A stretch of 38,454 nt of DNA. Origin: JAKACA01 sp050010115. GTDB taxonomy: Bacteria > Actinomycetota > Acidimicrobiia > Acidimicrobiales > Bog-793. Positions 9,001-17,199 of the stretch are shown in pieces. Below the pieces are notes generated by a model, which was not told the DNA's origin, did not search any database, and saw only the letters and a program-made list of their open reading frames with translations. Each line of letters starts with the position of its first letter. The first letter of the stretch is position 1. The stretch covers positions 1-38,454 of the forward strand of contig JBEKLQ010000029.1 in the NCBI GenBank assembly GCA_050010115.1, given 5' to 3'. The position numbers and the translations under genes are program-made.

Positions 9001-10600
9001 CCTGACGGTGAGCAAGATCTCGTTGCACGACGGCTCGACCAACGGCGGACTCTCGGTGACAGTCACCGGCACAGGCCTGAACGCGGCAACGGGCGCCTGG
9101 TACGTGGGCGGACCTCCGCTGTACGGGTCGAGCCTGTCGACTCAGGTCACCGTGTCCTCACCCACCGAGCTGCAGTTCCTGACACCGGCGATGCCGGCGG
9201 ACCAGGGTTTCTTTATGATTTGCAACGCATCGGTTTGCGTCGGCAACCGCCCGGTGACCGACTTCCAGTACTACGAGCCCGTCCAACCGGTGGCGACGTC
9301 GATCTCTCCTTCCGCCGGTTCGGCGGGCGGGGGCGAACGGGTGACGATCACCGGCACGGGCCTCGGCAGTGTCACAGCGGTGAAGTTCGGAACGTCGCTG
9401 AGCACCCGCGTGAGCAACCCGGACACGTACGTCGGCGCGAGCACGACGGAGGTCTTCGCCGCCGCACCGCCGGGCGTCGTCGGCACGAAGGTCCCAGTCG
9501 TGGTCGTCACTCTCGCCGGCACGAGCAAGCCGGCACCCGTGGAGTTCAGCTACGTGAAGGGGAACCCTGGTCCTCCCGTCGATGCGACCGTCAAGGCGGC
9601 CCCAGGGATGGGCATCGTCTCGTGGAGCCCGCCACTCAACGACGGCGGCTCACCGATCATCGGGTACTCGATCTCGGCCCACACTCCCAGTTACCCGTAT
9701 AAGACGACGACTACCTACTCCCCGTACGTGAACGTCCCGGCGAGCGCTCGCTCCGTCGACCTCGCGGTGCCGCCCTTCCTGGAGTGGACCTTCGATGTGA
9801 AGGCGCGAACGGCGATCGGCTACCAGACCGCCGTCACCCGCGGCATCGAGGTGCCAGTGGGTGACGACGGCTACGTGATCGGCGCATCCGACGGCACCGC
9901 ACGGGCGTACGGGGATCTCGGCAACCTCCCCGCCGGCGCCGGGGGGACCAAGCAGCCGAGCCCCATCGTGGCCTTCGCCGTGTCCCCCGCCCTGAGGGGC
10001 TACTGGACGGTTGCTGCCGACGGGGTGGTGAGCGCCTACGGATCGTCCATCAGGACCTACGGCTCGCTTGCACCGGACCGGCACCGCACGCCGATCGTGA
10101 CGCTGCTCCCGGATTCGACTGGTGGGGGCTACTGGATCATCACGGCAGGCGGCGGCGTGTTCCCCTTCGGGGACGCGCGCTCCTATGGCGTGATCAACCA
10201 GGCGCTCACGTCACCGATCGTGTCGGCGGCCCGGTCGCTCGACGGCAAGGGCTACTGGATGGTGGCTGCGAACGGCACCGTCTACCCCTTCGGGGACGCC
10301 CAGAAAGCGGGATCGCTCGGCGGCAGTCACTCCCCGGTCGTGTCGATCCTGGGTGACCCCACTGCTGACGGCTACTGGCTCGTGACGTCGTCGGGCGGTG
10401 TGCACAACTACGGAAGCGCCAAGGCGCTCCCGCCTGTGTCGTCACCGGCGTCCCCCATCGTCAGCGCATCGGTCACACCCGATGGAGGGGGTGCGTGGCT
10501 CCTCGAGTCGAACGGCACAGTGAAAGCCGTGGGCGACGCCCTCTTCGAGGGTGACCTAGCGGGCCGGCTCGAAGCGCAGGCAGTCTCCATCTCGGCATGA
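6008..10600 (+). CDS. Secreted S53 (sedolisin/kumamolisin) peptidase with TIG, FN3 and C-terminal GYW-GDA repeats
   Basis: 1530 aa. The start at 6008 is chosen because GAAGGGGA lies 6-7 nt upstream and the protein then begins with a basic n-region and a signal peptide (MGRTRSKRRAARVLVTG to about ASA, residue 36). A pro-kumamolisin activation domain covers about 45-190. The S53 catalytic domain covers about 240-650. It has the Glu327/Asp331 pair (GEAALDVEDV), oxyanion Asp414 (ASGDAGSE), nucleophile Ser549 (GGTSAAAPKW) and a calcium-site-like NDIT...GYDMASGLGSP near its end. About five TIG/IPT immunoglobulin-like domains follow (650-1190; repeated VTSVSP or YVSPSSASAG starts), then an FN3 domain (about 1190-1280). 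The last part (1286-1530) has about six roughly 45-aa repeats with GYW-V--NG-V--FGDA--GS. Sedolisins act at acid pH outside the cell; the tail probably mediates surface attachment (inference). Confidence 0.93.
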   Translation: MGRTRSKRRAARVLVTGAVGVLASATMLLPPSASATTPGGRTATAATFRAIGAAARLPRGDRVMGRVPATATMRADIVLRPTDSSQLAAYATAVASPHSRLFRHYLSPAKFRQAFAPAAVTVDQVRAGLAARGLTVLPTAADGLVIPVRATAQHIDAAFHTTLESVRLASGHAGQWAVTAPELPATIAPSVLAILGLDQLVQPTPLNTPVRRTTIQATTRSAATHWDANSSARPQSGGPEPCAEATEVAKQFNTFTDNQVASAYGLSGLYAKGVLGAGQTVGLFEEDTYLTSDLRLFDLCYFGADHSNQATLINIDGGEPPGPGAGEAALDVEDVSAYAPGADIDVYDAPGTLIGWVDEMAAIVNQDTASVVNVSYGLCETQMAEAAPGLPQTENILFEEAALQGQTFVVASGDAGSETCSRNDNTNQSLSVSDPASQPFATSVGGTSLKSATFPPVETVWNDGGSGGPGGFGGQGAGGGGISQLWPMPSWQSASGVPGVINSYSTGSLCGAPSGTDCREVPEVAASADELHGDEIVYDGQGTTIGGTSAAAPKWVALLALANNYCSTQGLGRVGFVTPALYQIASNPVSYAEAFNDITQGNNDMLGVNDGAYPATKGYDMASGLGSPRVTGPDGSTGLAALLCSAGTSDTSHPVVTSVSPNYGSYAGGTSVTIDGSNLTGVTEVQFGPAAVAVTSSDIKPGGTAITVDTPPSPTQPFNGGTPVGGVLVAASGPKGTSEPTLLAEFHYVAGSDTSPVPSVDYVSPSSASAGSTITVYGSGFEEGNGTASAPTVQFGNVASTTVTVVSDTELTAVVPAEQIGTDCATAGMGVPESSICQVEVTVTNTYGTSATQAILPPPTGLVFDLFIPAPGTENVPAVTEFDYSPTPVITTVSPSTVGVDPYEYYEAGPDPLTPDILTITGTGFNYFSLESVNAVVPSDSSLDQSLFVGIITPTTVEFDAPVFLPPGNSNNPTSFNLSVDSSSGTSNVESVAVAPTNLTVSKISLHDGSTNGGLSVTVTGTGLNAATGAWYVGGPPLYGSSLSTQVTVSSPTELQFLTPAMPADQGFFMICNASVCVGNRPVTDFQYYEPVQPVATSISPSAGSAGGGERVTITGTGLGSVTAVKFGTSLSTRVSNPDTYVGASTTEVFAAAPPGVVGTKVPVVVVTLAGTSKPAPVEFSYVKGNPGPPVDATVKAAPGMGIVSWSPPLNDGGSPIIGYSISAHTPSYPYKTTTTYSPYVNVPASARSVDLAVPPFLEWTFDVKARTAIGYQTAVTRGIEVPVGDDGYVIGASDGTARAYGDLGNLPAGAGGTKQPSPIVAFAVSPALRGYWTVAADGVVSAYGSSIRTYGSLAPDRHRTPIVTLLPDSTGGGYWIITAGGGVFPFGDARSYGVINQALTSPIVSAARSLDGKGYWMVAANGTVYPFGDAQKAGSLGGSHSPVVSILGDPTADGYWLVTSSGGVHNYGSAKALPPVSSPASPIVSASVTPDGGGAWLLESNGTVKAVGDALFEGDLAGRLEAQAVSISA

Positions 10601-10611
10601 TCTGAACTCTT

Positions 10612-10653
10612 AGGCTGGGACGAGCTCAGCCTCGATCACACGGGATCACACGG
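10612..10653. repeat. Weak hairpin and 10-bp direct repeat after the peptidase gene
   Basis: AGGCTG (10612-10617) pairs with CAGCCT (10627-10632) around a 9-nt loop, starting 11 bp after the peptidase stop. There is no T-run, so it is only a possible terminator. Directly after it GATCACACGG is present twice in tandem (10634-10643, 10644-10653). The remaining spacer to 10843 shows nothing else I recognise. Confidence 0.4.
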
Positions 10654-10843
10654 CACAGGACGTGGCCCACCATGGTCGCAGCTCCGGAGCCTCGTTGGCC
10701 CGCGAGGCTAGAGCGGCGACCACGGTGGGCCATCGCCGGTTCCCACGCGCATGAGCGCGTCGAACACGTCGAGCGACCTTCCGGCACGGACTGGGAGGTG
10801 CGGCCATGACATCATCTTGCCCATCGGCACATGAGGAGGCGAC

Positions 10844-13800
10844 GTGGGCAACGAGACTGAGATTCAGCGCCGGCGGATCCAACGGCTGATCAAGGAAATC
10901 GTCTTCCCGCTCCTCTACCCGGCGACCAAACCGCTCGAGGTGGCGGCGCACTTCGTGCGGGGTGAGCCGATCGAAGCCACCGAGGCCTACGCAAGGGAGT
11001 TCCGGCCGTTCAGCATCGGCCAACCTTGGGGCGGCGCCTGGTCGACAGCCTGGTTCCGTCTGTCGGGAACTGTTCCCACGCAATGGGCCGGTGGCGACGT
11101 GGTCGCCCGGCTGGGTCTCGGCTACAAGGGCATGGTGGGCTTCGGGGGAGAGGGCCTTCTCTGGGAGGGCGAGAGCCCGATCCAGGGCATCAACCCTCGC
11201 CACAACGAGGCGATGATCGCCTCTCCAGCCCGCGGAGGCGAGGCGGTCGAGCTACACCTGGAGGCGGCGGCGAACCCGTACGTGCCCTGGGGCGGCATCG
11301 AATGGCCACTGCTCCTGCCCGATTACGAGGGCGCGCCGCTCTACCGCCTGGACCGTGCCGAGCTGGCGCTGTTCGACCGAGAGCTCGAGAGCGCCTGGCA
11401 CGACCTGCGCGTCCTGATGGAGCTGGCCGACGCGCTCGGGCCGAGCGACCACCGCTCCACCGAGATCGTGCGCATGCTCGACAAGGTCGCCCTGGCTCTC
11501 GACCTGTCCGACGTTCGTGGCTCGCTGTTGTCACAGCACGGCGTGTGGGATCGGCTGCTCGACTCCCCTACGGCATCGCAGTCTCACTTCGTCACCGCCG
11601 TCGGCCACGCCCACATCGACTCGGCGTGGCTGTGGCCTCTCCGCGAGACCAAGCGAAAGTGCGCCCGCACTTTCTCGACCGCCGTCGGACTCATGGAGGC
11701 CAACCCGGACTACGTCTTCGTGTGCTCGCAGGCACAGCAGCACGCTTGGATGGAGGAGCACTACCCGCTGCTGTTCGAGCGGATGAAGGAGAAAGTCGCG
11801 TCCGGACAGTTCGAGCCTGTGGGCTCGATGTGGGTGGAAGCGGACACGAACCTGCCCTCGGGCGAAGCACTGGTCCGCCAGCTCGTGTTCGGCAAGCGCT
11901 ACTTCCTCGAACGGTACGGCGTCGAGACGGAGGACTGCTGGCTGCCCGACGCGTTCGGGTACTCGGGCAACCTGCCTCAGATCCTGCGCTCCGCCGGAGT
12001 CCGCTTCTTCCTCACCCAGAAACTCTCCTGGAACGAGATCGACCACTTTCCCCATCACACGTTCTGGTGGGAAGGGATCGATGGATCCCGGGTTCTCGCC
12101 CACTGCCCGCCGACCGACACCTACAACGGTGAGTTCCGTGTCGCCGAGATGCTGAAGGGCCAACGAGAGTTCGCCCAGCACGGCATCTCCCGCCATTCGC
12201 TTTACGCCTATGGCTATGGAGACGGAGGGGGCGGGCCTAGCAAGGCCATGCTCGACTCCTACCGGCGGCTCAAGGATCTCGACCCGTTGCCGAGGGTGGA
12301 GTTGGGAACGGCGCTGGGTTTCTTCCACGCGATCGAAGAGGAGGCGCTCGCGAACGACAAGGCGCTCGCAGCCGCCCGTCCGGGAACAGTCGCGACCGCG
12401 CATGCTCCTGGCGTCGGCGGCCTGCCCATCTGGGTCGGTGAGCTGTACCTCGAGCGCCACCGGGCGGTGCAGACGACGCAAGCCCAAATCAAGCTCGGCA
12501 ACCGCCGTTCCGAGAACCTCCTGCGGGAGGCCGAGATGTGGGCCGTGGTCGGCCTGCAAGACGACTACCCCTCCGACGAGCTCGAGCGCGCTTGGCGCAT
12601 CGTGCTGCTCCACCAGTTCCACGACATGCTGCCGGGATCCAGCATCCACTGGGTGCACGAGGACTCCGCTGCCGACTATGCCCTCGTTCGTGGAATCTGC
12701 GAGGACGTGATCTCCCGCGCCGGCGCGGCGATCGCCGACCGGGTCGGTGCAGGCGGGGCCGCGGGAGGGGCGGGGGCAGTCCTCGTGCTGAATGCGGGCT
12801 CTCACGCCCGAACCGATCTCGTCCAGCTCGACCTCTCGTCACTCGAACTGTCGGGACTGGGCGTGGGCGACGGGCTCGTCGCCGTGACGTCACCGAACAA
12901 CGAAGCCGGCGAGCCGGTGCAGGTGTTCTCTGACGGCCGAGTCGGGTTCGTCGCCCAGGTACCCGGATGTGGTTGGGCGCGCTACGACCTCGTGCCGGCC
13001 GACGGGAACGCCAAGGTGGTCGCCGGCGGGACGCTCGAGCCGGTGACAGCCGTTGCCGGAGGCGAAGGAGCCTTCGAGCTGTCCAATGGGCTGCTCACCG
13101 TTCGGATCGACGCTGCTGGTCTCGTCGAGTCCGTGTTCGACCATGCGACAGGTCGCGAGGTGATCGAGCCGGGACAGCGCGGCAACGTGCTGCAGCTGCA
13201 CCATGACTTCCCCAACGACACCGATGCCTGGGATGTCGATCAAGGCGCGTTCGCCCGGGCCACCGAGATCCGGGAGCTCGAGTCGATGAGGCTCACCGAG
13301 TCCGGGCCCGTCCGGGCCTCGGTCAGGGTCGTCCGAGCGTTCGGCACGTCGCGGATCTCCCAGGACATCCGGCTCGTCGCCGGCAGCCGCCGGCTGGGGT
13401 TCGATACGGAGGTCGAGTGGGGCGAGCGGCATCGTTTCTTGAAGGCGGCGTTCCCGGTGGAGGTGAGGGCGCCATCGGCCAGCTACGAGATCCAATTCGG
13501 CTACGTGCAGCGGGCGACGCATGCCAACACGACCTGGGAGGCAGCCCGGTTCGAGGTGCCCGCACAACGGTGGGCTGACCTGAGCGAGCCGGGTGGTGGG
13601 GTCGCGCTGCTCAACGACTGCAAGTACGGCTACGACGTGCGCGGCTCGGTGATACGGCTGTCCCTACTCCGCGGCCCGACGTGGCCCGACCCGGACGCGG
13701 ACAAGGGGTTCCACCGCTTCTCGTACGCCCTGTTGCCACATGGGGGTCTGGCGGCATCGCTGAGCGCTCCCGGATCCGTGGTCGACGAGGCCGAGGCGTT

Positions 13801-14209
13801 CAACTTGGGTCTGAGGGTCGTGACGATCCCGCCGAACCGCACGCACCGGGCGGCTGCCACCCCTGCAACAGGCGGCGCTGAGGACCTCGGCACCCTGCCG
13901 GCCCTGCCGGCCCTGCCGGCCCTCCTGACCCTGCCGGAGCGCGCCTCCATCGTGGACGTCACGGGCGCCATGGTGTCGAGCGTGAAACGCGCCGACGGCG
14001 GAGGCGAGCTCGTGGTGCGTGTGTGGGAGCCCGCTGGTGCTCATGGGGCGATGGAGCTGCGGCTTGGTGCCGGTGGCCTCCCACCGGTCAGCGCGGCGAG
14101 CCGGACCGACGCGCTGGAGCGGGACCTCGCTGTCGTCGCGGTCGCTCCGGACGGTCGCGTGGCGCTCCCGCTCAAGCCATTCGAGCTCGTGACACTGAAG
14201 CTGTCATGA
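10844..14209 (+). CDS. Glycoside hydrolase family 38 alpha-mannosidase
   Basis: 1121 aa from a GTG at 10844, with a strong ribosome site GAGGAGG at 10833-10839. Domain order fits GH38: an N-terminal beta region (1-250), a catalytic alpha/beta domain with the zinc-binding HID motif at residues 257-259 (GHAHIDSAWLWP), the nucleophile Asp369 in WLPDAFGYSG, a helical middle domain, and C-terminal beta-sandwich domains (about 650-1121). Length matches cytosolic GH38 enzymes (about 1000-1100 aa). No signal peptide is visible, so it probably acts in the cytoplasm on imported mannosides or mannose-containing glycans (inference). It stands alone: no sugar transporter or regulator adjoins it. A Leu-Pro-Ala minisatellite linker lies at about residues 1017-1030. 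Confidence 0.93.
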   Translation: MGNETEIQRRRIQRLIKEIVFPLLYPATKPLEVAAHFVRGEPIEATEAYAREFRPFSIGQPWGGAWSTAWFRLSGTVPTQWAGGDVVARLGLGYKGMVGFGGEGLLWEGESPIQGINPRHNEAMIASPARGGEAVELHLEAAANPYVPWGGIEWPLLLPDYEGAPLYRLDRAELALFDRELESAWHDLRVLMELADALGPSDHRSTEIVRMLDKVALALDLSDVRGSLLSQHGVWDRLLDSPTASQSHFVTAVGHAHIDSAWLWPLRETKRKCARTFSTAVGLMEANPDYVFVCSQAQQHAWMEEHYPLLFERMKEKVASGQFEPVGSMWVEADTNLPSGEALVRQLVFGKRYFLERYGVETEDCWLPDAFGYSGNLPQILRSAGVRFFLTQKLSWNEIDHFPHHTFWWEGIDGSRVLAHCPPTDTYNGEFRVAEMLKGQREFAQHGISRHSLYAYGYGDGGGGPSKAMLDSYRRLKDLDPLPRVELGTALGFFHAIEEEALANDKALAAARPGTVATAHAPGVGGLPIWVGELYLERHRAVQTTQAQIKLGNRRSENLLREAEMWAVVGLQDDYPSDELERAWRIVLLHQFHDMLPGSSIHWVHEDSAADYALVRGICEDVISRAGAAIADRVGAGGAAGGAGAVLVLNAGSHARTDLVQLDLSSLELSGLGVGDGLVAVTSPNNEAGEPVQVFSDGRVGFVAQVPGCGWARYDLVPADGNAKVVAGGTLEPVTAVAGGEGAFELSNGLLTVRIDAAGLVESVFDHATGREVIEPGQRGNVLQLHHDFPNDTDAWDVDQGAFARATEIRELESMRLTESGPVRASVRVVRAFGTSRISQDIRLVAGSRRLGFDTEVEWGERHRFLKAAFPVEVRAPSASYEIQFGYVQRATHANTTWEAARFEVPAQRWADLSEPGGGVALLNDCKYGYDVRGSVIRLSLLRGPTWPDPDADKGFHRFSYALLPHGGLAASLSAPGSVVDEAEAFNLGLRVVTIPPNRTHRAAATPATGGAEDLGTLPALPALPALLTLPERASIVDVTGAMVSSVKRADGGGELVVRVWEPAGAHGAMELRLGAGGLPPVSAASRTDALERDLAVVAVAPDGRVALPLKPFELVTLKLS
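13893..13919. repeat. 9-bp in-frame minisatellite in the mannosidase gene
   Basis: Three perfect CCCTGCCGG units (13893-13901, 13902-13910, 13911-13919) are followed by degenerate copies. They encode a Leu-Pro-Ala repeat between beta domains. A 9-bp period keeps the frame, so unit number could vary without breaking the gene. Confidence 0.8.
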
Positions 14210-14245
14210 CCGACGCAGTCGCCGCACACTGTCGGCGGCCGGTGA

Positions 14246-15565
14246 TCAGTCCCGCAGCGGGCGCTCCTCGGAGACCGAGTTCACCTCCGCCAAGATGAAG
14301 GACGAGTAGCCCTCCTGCTTCAGCGCATCCAGCTGGAGCTTGAGCTGGCCTCGGCGGGCGACGAGCGCAGCAGCGCGATCTGACCCTGACGACCGCAGGC
14401 GGCGGGCAACCGCCAGCACGTCCGCGATCGGCAGGCCCGAGTAGACCACGGCGACGCCCAGGTCGGGTCGCTCGAAACTCGCCATGTCGACGACCCGGTC
14501 AAAGCCGATCGACACCCCGCACGCCGGCACATCACGCCCGAGCGAACGCCCGACCAGCCCGTCGTACCTACCGCCGCCGGCGATGGAGCTGGGGGCGTCC
14601 GGGTGGCCGAACTCGAAGATCTGTCCGCTGTAGTAGCCCATCCCCCGCACGATCGTCGGGTCGAGCGACCATGACGTCCCGGCCCCGCGCCTGGCGCCAC
14701 CTTCACTTCCCGGCGCGCTTTCGGTCGACCCGGTGTCGCGAGCCATCTGCTCCAAGGCTTCGAACGTGGCGCGCAAATCCTCGAGGACGGCTTCGGGTAC
14801 GCCAGGCAACAGGTCGGCCGCCCGGTCGAGGACGACCGCTGGCGAATCATCGGGCGTGAGCACGCCGACTACCCACTCGCAGCGCTCTCCGACCTCTTCG
14901 CCGTAGCCGCGCTCGGTCAGCTCAACCTTGACGCCGTCCCAGCCGATCTTGTCGAGCTTGTCGAGAGTCACGAGGAACGAGCCGATCGAATCGTGGGGGA
15001 CTCCTGCCTCCACAACGATCGCCGCCAGCAGGCGCCGGTCGTTGACACGCAGCCTGACCGGTGCGATGCCGATGGCCTGCAGCGCAGCGAGCGTCGCCTC
15101 GAGCAGCTCGCACTCTGCCAGCACGGTGGGCTCGCCGATCGTGTCGATATCGCATTGAGTGAACTGCCGATAGCGCCCCTTCTGCGGCCGCTCGGCCCGC
15201 CACACGGACCCGATCTGCATGGCCCGGAACGGCGACGCGAGCTTGCCGGCGTTGTTGGCATAAAAGCGCGTGAGCGGGACGGTCAAGTCATACCTCAGCC
15301 CGAGATCGGTGAGGTCGGACAGCTCGGCCCCCTCGGCGACGACCGGATCGAGGCCGCGCCGGAGGATGCGGTAGATCAGCTTCTCGTTGTCACCGCCCTC
15401 GCCCCAGGAGAGTCGGGAGATGTCCTCGAGCGCCGGCGTCTCGATCCGACGAAACCCGAACCGTGCGTAACTGGCCGCCAACTCGGCGATCACGGCCTCC
15501 CGTTTGGCGACGGCATCGGGCAACAGGTCACGAGTACCTCGGGGCGGGCCGTTGTCGGTTGGCAT
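14246..15565 (-). CDS. hisS: Histidyl-tRNA synthetase, eukaryal/archaeal-like type
   Basis: 439 aa, ATG at 15565, with AGGAAAGGGA upstream. This class II synthetase attaches His to tRNA-His. Visible motifs: GTRDLLP near the N-terminus, the active-site strand LGLRYDLTVPLTRFYANN, motif 2 VWRAERPQKGRYRQFTQCDID, and motif 3 GGGRYDGLVGRSLGRDVPACGVSIGFDR, followed by a short anticodon-binding domain. The strings LRYDLTVP, QCDIDTIG, VNDRRLL and LDKLDKIGWDGV match the eukaryal/archaeal and alpha-proteobacterial HisRS branch better than the common actinobacterial form as I remember both. It is downstream of the lipoprotein gene on the same strand (about 100-bp gap), and its stop converges with the mannosidase stop 36 bp away. 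Confidence 0.95.
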   Translation of the reverse strand: MPTDNGPPRGTRDLLPDAVAKREAVIAELAASYARFGFRRIETPALEDISRLSWGEGGDNEKLIYRILRRGLDPVVAEGAELSDLTDLGLRYDLTVPLTRFYANNAGKLASPFRAMQIGSVWRAERPQKGRYRQFTQCDIDTIGEPTVLAECELLEATLAALQAIGIAPVRLRVNDRRLLAAIVVEAGVPHDSIGSFLVTLDKLDKIGWDGVKVELTERGYGEEVGERCEWVVGVLTPDDSPAVVLDRAADLLPGVPEAVLEDLRATFEALEQMARDTGSTESAPGSEGGARRGAGTSWSLDPTIVRGMGYYSGQIFEFGHPDAPSSIAGGGRYDGLVGRSLGRDVPACGVSIGFDRVVDMASFERPDLGVAVVYSGLPIADVLAVARRLRSSGSDRAAALVARRGQLKLQLDALKQEGYSSFILAEVNSVSEERPLRD

Positions 15566-15664
15566 TGTGCGGCTGTCCCTTTCCTGCCGGCTTGAGCCCT
15601 ATGACCCTAGGGCAGCACAGAGCCGGCGTGGCTCCCCTCCTCCAGCCGTCCAGCCTGCCCGAAG

Positions 15665-16186
15665 TCAGTGGGAGGCAGGCCAGGTGCTGGTGCTCGGATC
15701 GCCGCTGGGCCAACCGGAGGGCACTGACCCCGTCACCGCCAGCGTGGCCGCATCGCACACGCTGGGCGTGGTCTTGAGTACCCAGAAGTAGTACGTACCG
15801 GGCTGGGTCTCACCGAGCACCGGCTGGCTTCCGGTCGAGAGGACCATCAACCCGAGGCAGTCGTCCGACAGCTGGTTGAAGCCGGCGTACACCGAGGGCC
15901 GGCCCGACCCCGAGCTCACGCTGATGACGCCGTAGCTCGTCGACGGCCCGCTGGTCGTGGCCATCGCGCCGCCGCCGAGGCCACCTGCTTGGGCCGCGGA
16001 TTGCGCCGTCTGCAGGTTGGTCTCCACCACGACATCGCTCTCCGGCAAGATGTTGAGCGGTGCTTGAATCGCGCTGGACGCGTCACTCGAGAGACTGCAG
16101 GCGGAGGCGACCAGGCCGAGACCGGCGAACGCCACGCCGGTGAGCAGGACGCGCAGCCCCAGCTTGCTCCACTCTCGCGGGTTCAT
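15665..16186 (-). CDS. Putative lipoprotein of unknown function
   Basis: 173 aa from the ATG at 16186, preceded at 5-nt spacing by AGGTGG; a GTG nine bases upstream (16195) is the alternative. The N-terminus has a basic start (MNPREWSKLGLRV), a hydrophobic core and a lipobox-like VASAC, so the Cys at about residue 29-30 may be lipidated and the protein anchored outside the membrane. The mature part is Gly/Ser/Thr-rich with strands such as YGVISVSSGSGRPSVYAGF and two further Cys that may pair. No family is recognised. It lies between tRNA-Gln and hisS on the same strand and may be co-transcribed with hisS. Confidence 0.75.
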   Translation of the reverse strand: MNPREWSKLGLRVLLTGVAFAGLGLVASACSLSSDASSAIQAPLNILPESDVVVETNLQTAQSAAQAGGLGGGAMATTSGPSTSYGVISVSSGSGRPSVYAGFNQLSDDCLGLMVLSTGSQPVLGETQPGTYYFWVLKTTPSVCDAATLAVTGSVPSGWPSGDPSTSTWPASH

Positions 16187-16195
16187 CAGAGCCAC

Positions 16196-16290
16196 CTAGC
16201 CATTATCGGCCAGTTTCGATTCGGCGTTAGTTATTGCTATACATTCCCGAATCGACATATACCCATTCCAGCATATATAGCCGCCACGGT
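16196..16290 (-). promoter_or_regulatory. AT-rich leader/promoter region for the lipoprotein-hisS unit
   Basis: This stretch is far more AT-rich than its surroundings and contains TATATA- and TATAGC-like sequences on the minus strand, between the tRNA-Gln 3' end and the lipoprotein start. It probably holds the promoter for the lipoprotein and hisS. The exact -10 and -35 boxes cannot be fixed by eye. Confidence 0.4.
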
Positions 16291-16370
16291 CCCAGAGTGA
16301 ACCGGCCGGACTGGCTGGGCGGAGCTGCCGGGGGCCACCCGCGCGATGACGCGGGCAGCCCCGGCTCGAG

Positions 16371-16442
16371 CTCGGGGGAGAGGACTCGAACCCCTAATTA
16401 CAGGGCCAGAACCTGTCGTGTTGCCGATTACACCACCCCCGA
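16371..16442 (-). tRNA. tRNA-Gln (anticodon CTG)
   Basis: The minus-strand cloverleaf has acceptor TCGGGGG/CCCCCGA, a D-arm with GGTGTAATCGGCAACAC, an anticodon stem-loop ACAGG-TTCTGGC-CCTGT with CTG at 34-36, and a T-arm containing GGTTCGAGTCC. The discriminator base is G and CCA is not encoded. It reads CAG codons. It lies downstream of gltX and the DUF218 gene on the same strand. Confidence 0.95.
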
Positions 16443-16545
16443 ATGGGCGACCCGGATCGTAACAGTTGAGCTCGGGGTGCTCGGCATCACGGCCCTACCG
16501 TCGGAGGCACCTGCTGTCCCGGCGCCCACCGTCAGCCGGATGCGG

Positions 16546-17166
16546 TCAGCCACCCGCCCAACCGGTGTTCTGGTACCCGACGACACGGCCCACCCCGACC
16601 GCGATCGATTGGCCCCACAGCGTCCCGAGGTCGTGCATGAAACTGCCCTTCGACGCAGGGGTTGCCGCCACCTGAGCCTGCAGGCTGTCAGACGCGGCGA
16701 CGTCGGTGAGCCATTTGGTCTGCAGCGGGTCCGCCAGCAGGATGACACGGCCGCCACTCGCCTTTGGGAGCAGCTGCGCCACGAACGAGAGCTGGCCGGG
16801 GATCCGGGCGAGCGGCACCATCGTCACCCGCTTCACGCCGCGGTGCTCGAGATACGCGGCCGCAACGGAGGCCTCCGTAGGCGCGCCCGAAGCCGAGCTC
16901 GCTCCAGTCGTGATGATCGTGCCCGCCCGCCCGGCTCGCCACAACGACAGCGCCTGGGTGCACCGGAGCTGCAGGTCGGCCGAGATCGTGGAGCCAGTCG
17001 GGCTACCGATCACGATGATGGCCGCGGCCGGCTTCACGTGATCGAACGGGAGCGGCGTGCGCGAGGCCGTCACGACTTGGACCGACGTGACGACGAAGTA
17101 AACGAACACAACGAGGACGACGAGGTAGACCACACGCCGAAGCCACCGGAAGACCGTAAAGAACAA
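16546..17166 (-). CDS. YdcF/DUF218-family membrane-anchored protein
   Basis: 206 aa with a TTG start at 17166 (AGGGAG nearby). One N-terminal TM segment (RVVYLVVLVVFVYFVVTSVQVV, in pieces about residues 11-33) is followed by a DUF218-like alpha/beta domain. Visible are the first strand AAIIVIGSP, the helix with ADLQLRCTQALSLWRAGRAGTIITTGA, the TEASVAAAYLEHRGV segment, the strand VILLADPL, and WGQSIAVGVGRV near the end. Members bind nucleotides or act on envelope precursors, but the role is not settled. It starts 33 bp after the gltX stop, so it is probably co-transcribed with gltX. tRNA-Gln follows 103 bp downstream. Confidence 0.8.
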   Translation of the reverse strand: MFFTVFRWLRRVVYLVVLVVFVYFVVTSVQVVTASRTPLPFDHVKPAAAIIVIGSPTGSTISADLQLRCTQALSLWRAGRAGTIITTGASSASGAPTEASVAAAYLEHRGVKRVTMVPLARIPGQLSFVAQLLPKASGGRVILLADPLQTKWLTDVAASDSLQAQVAATPASKGSFMHDLGTLWGQSIAVGVGRVVGYQNTGWAGG

Positions 17167-17199
17167 CTCCGCGCGCTCCCTACGCCGACTTGCTACTTG

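Noticed and set aside
10646..11203. 185-aa open frame on the minus strand
   Set aside because: It mostly lies antisense to the 5' part of the GH38 gene, which has a strong ribosome site and family match; no domain is visible in it.
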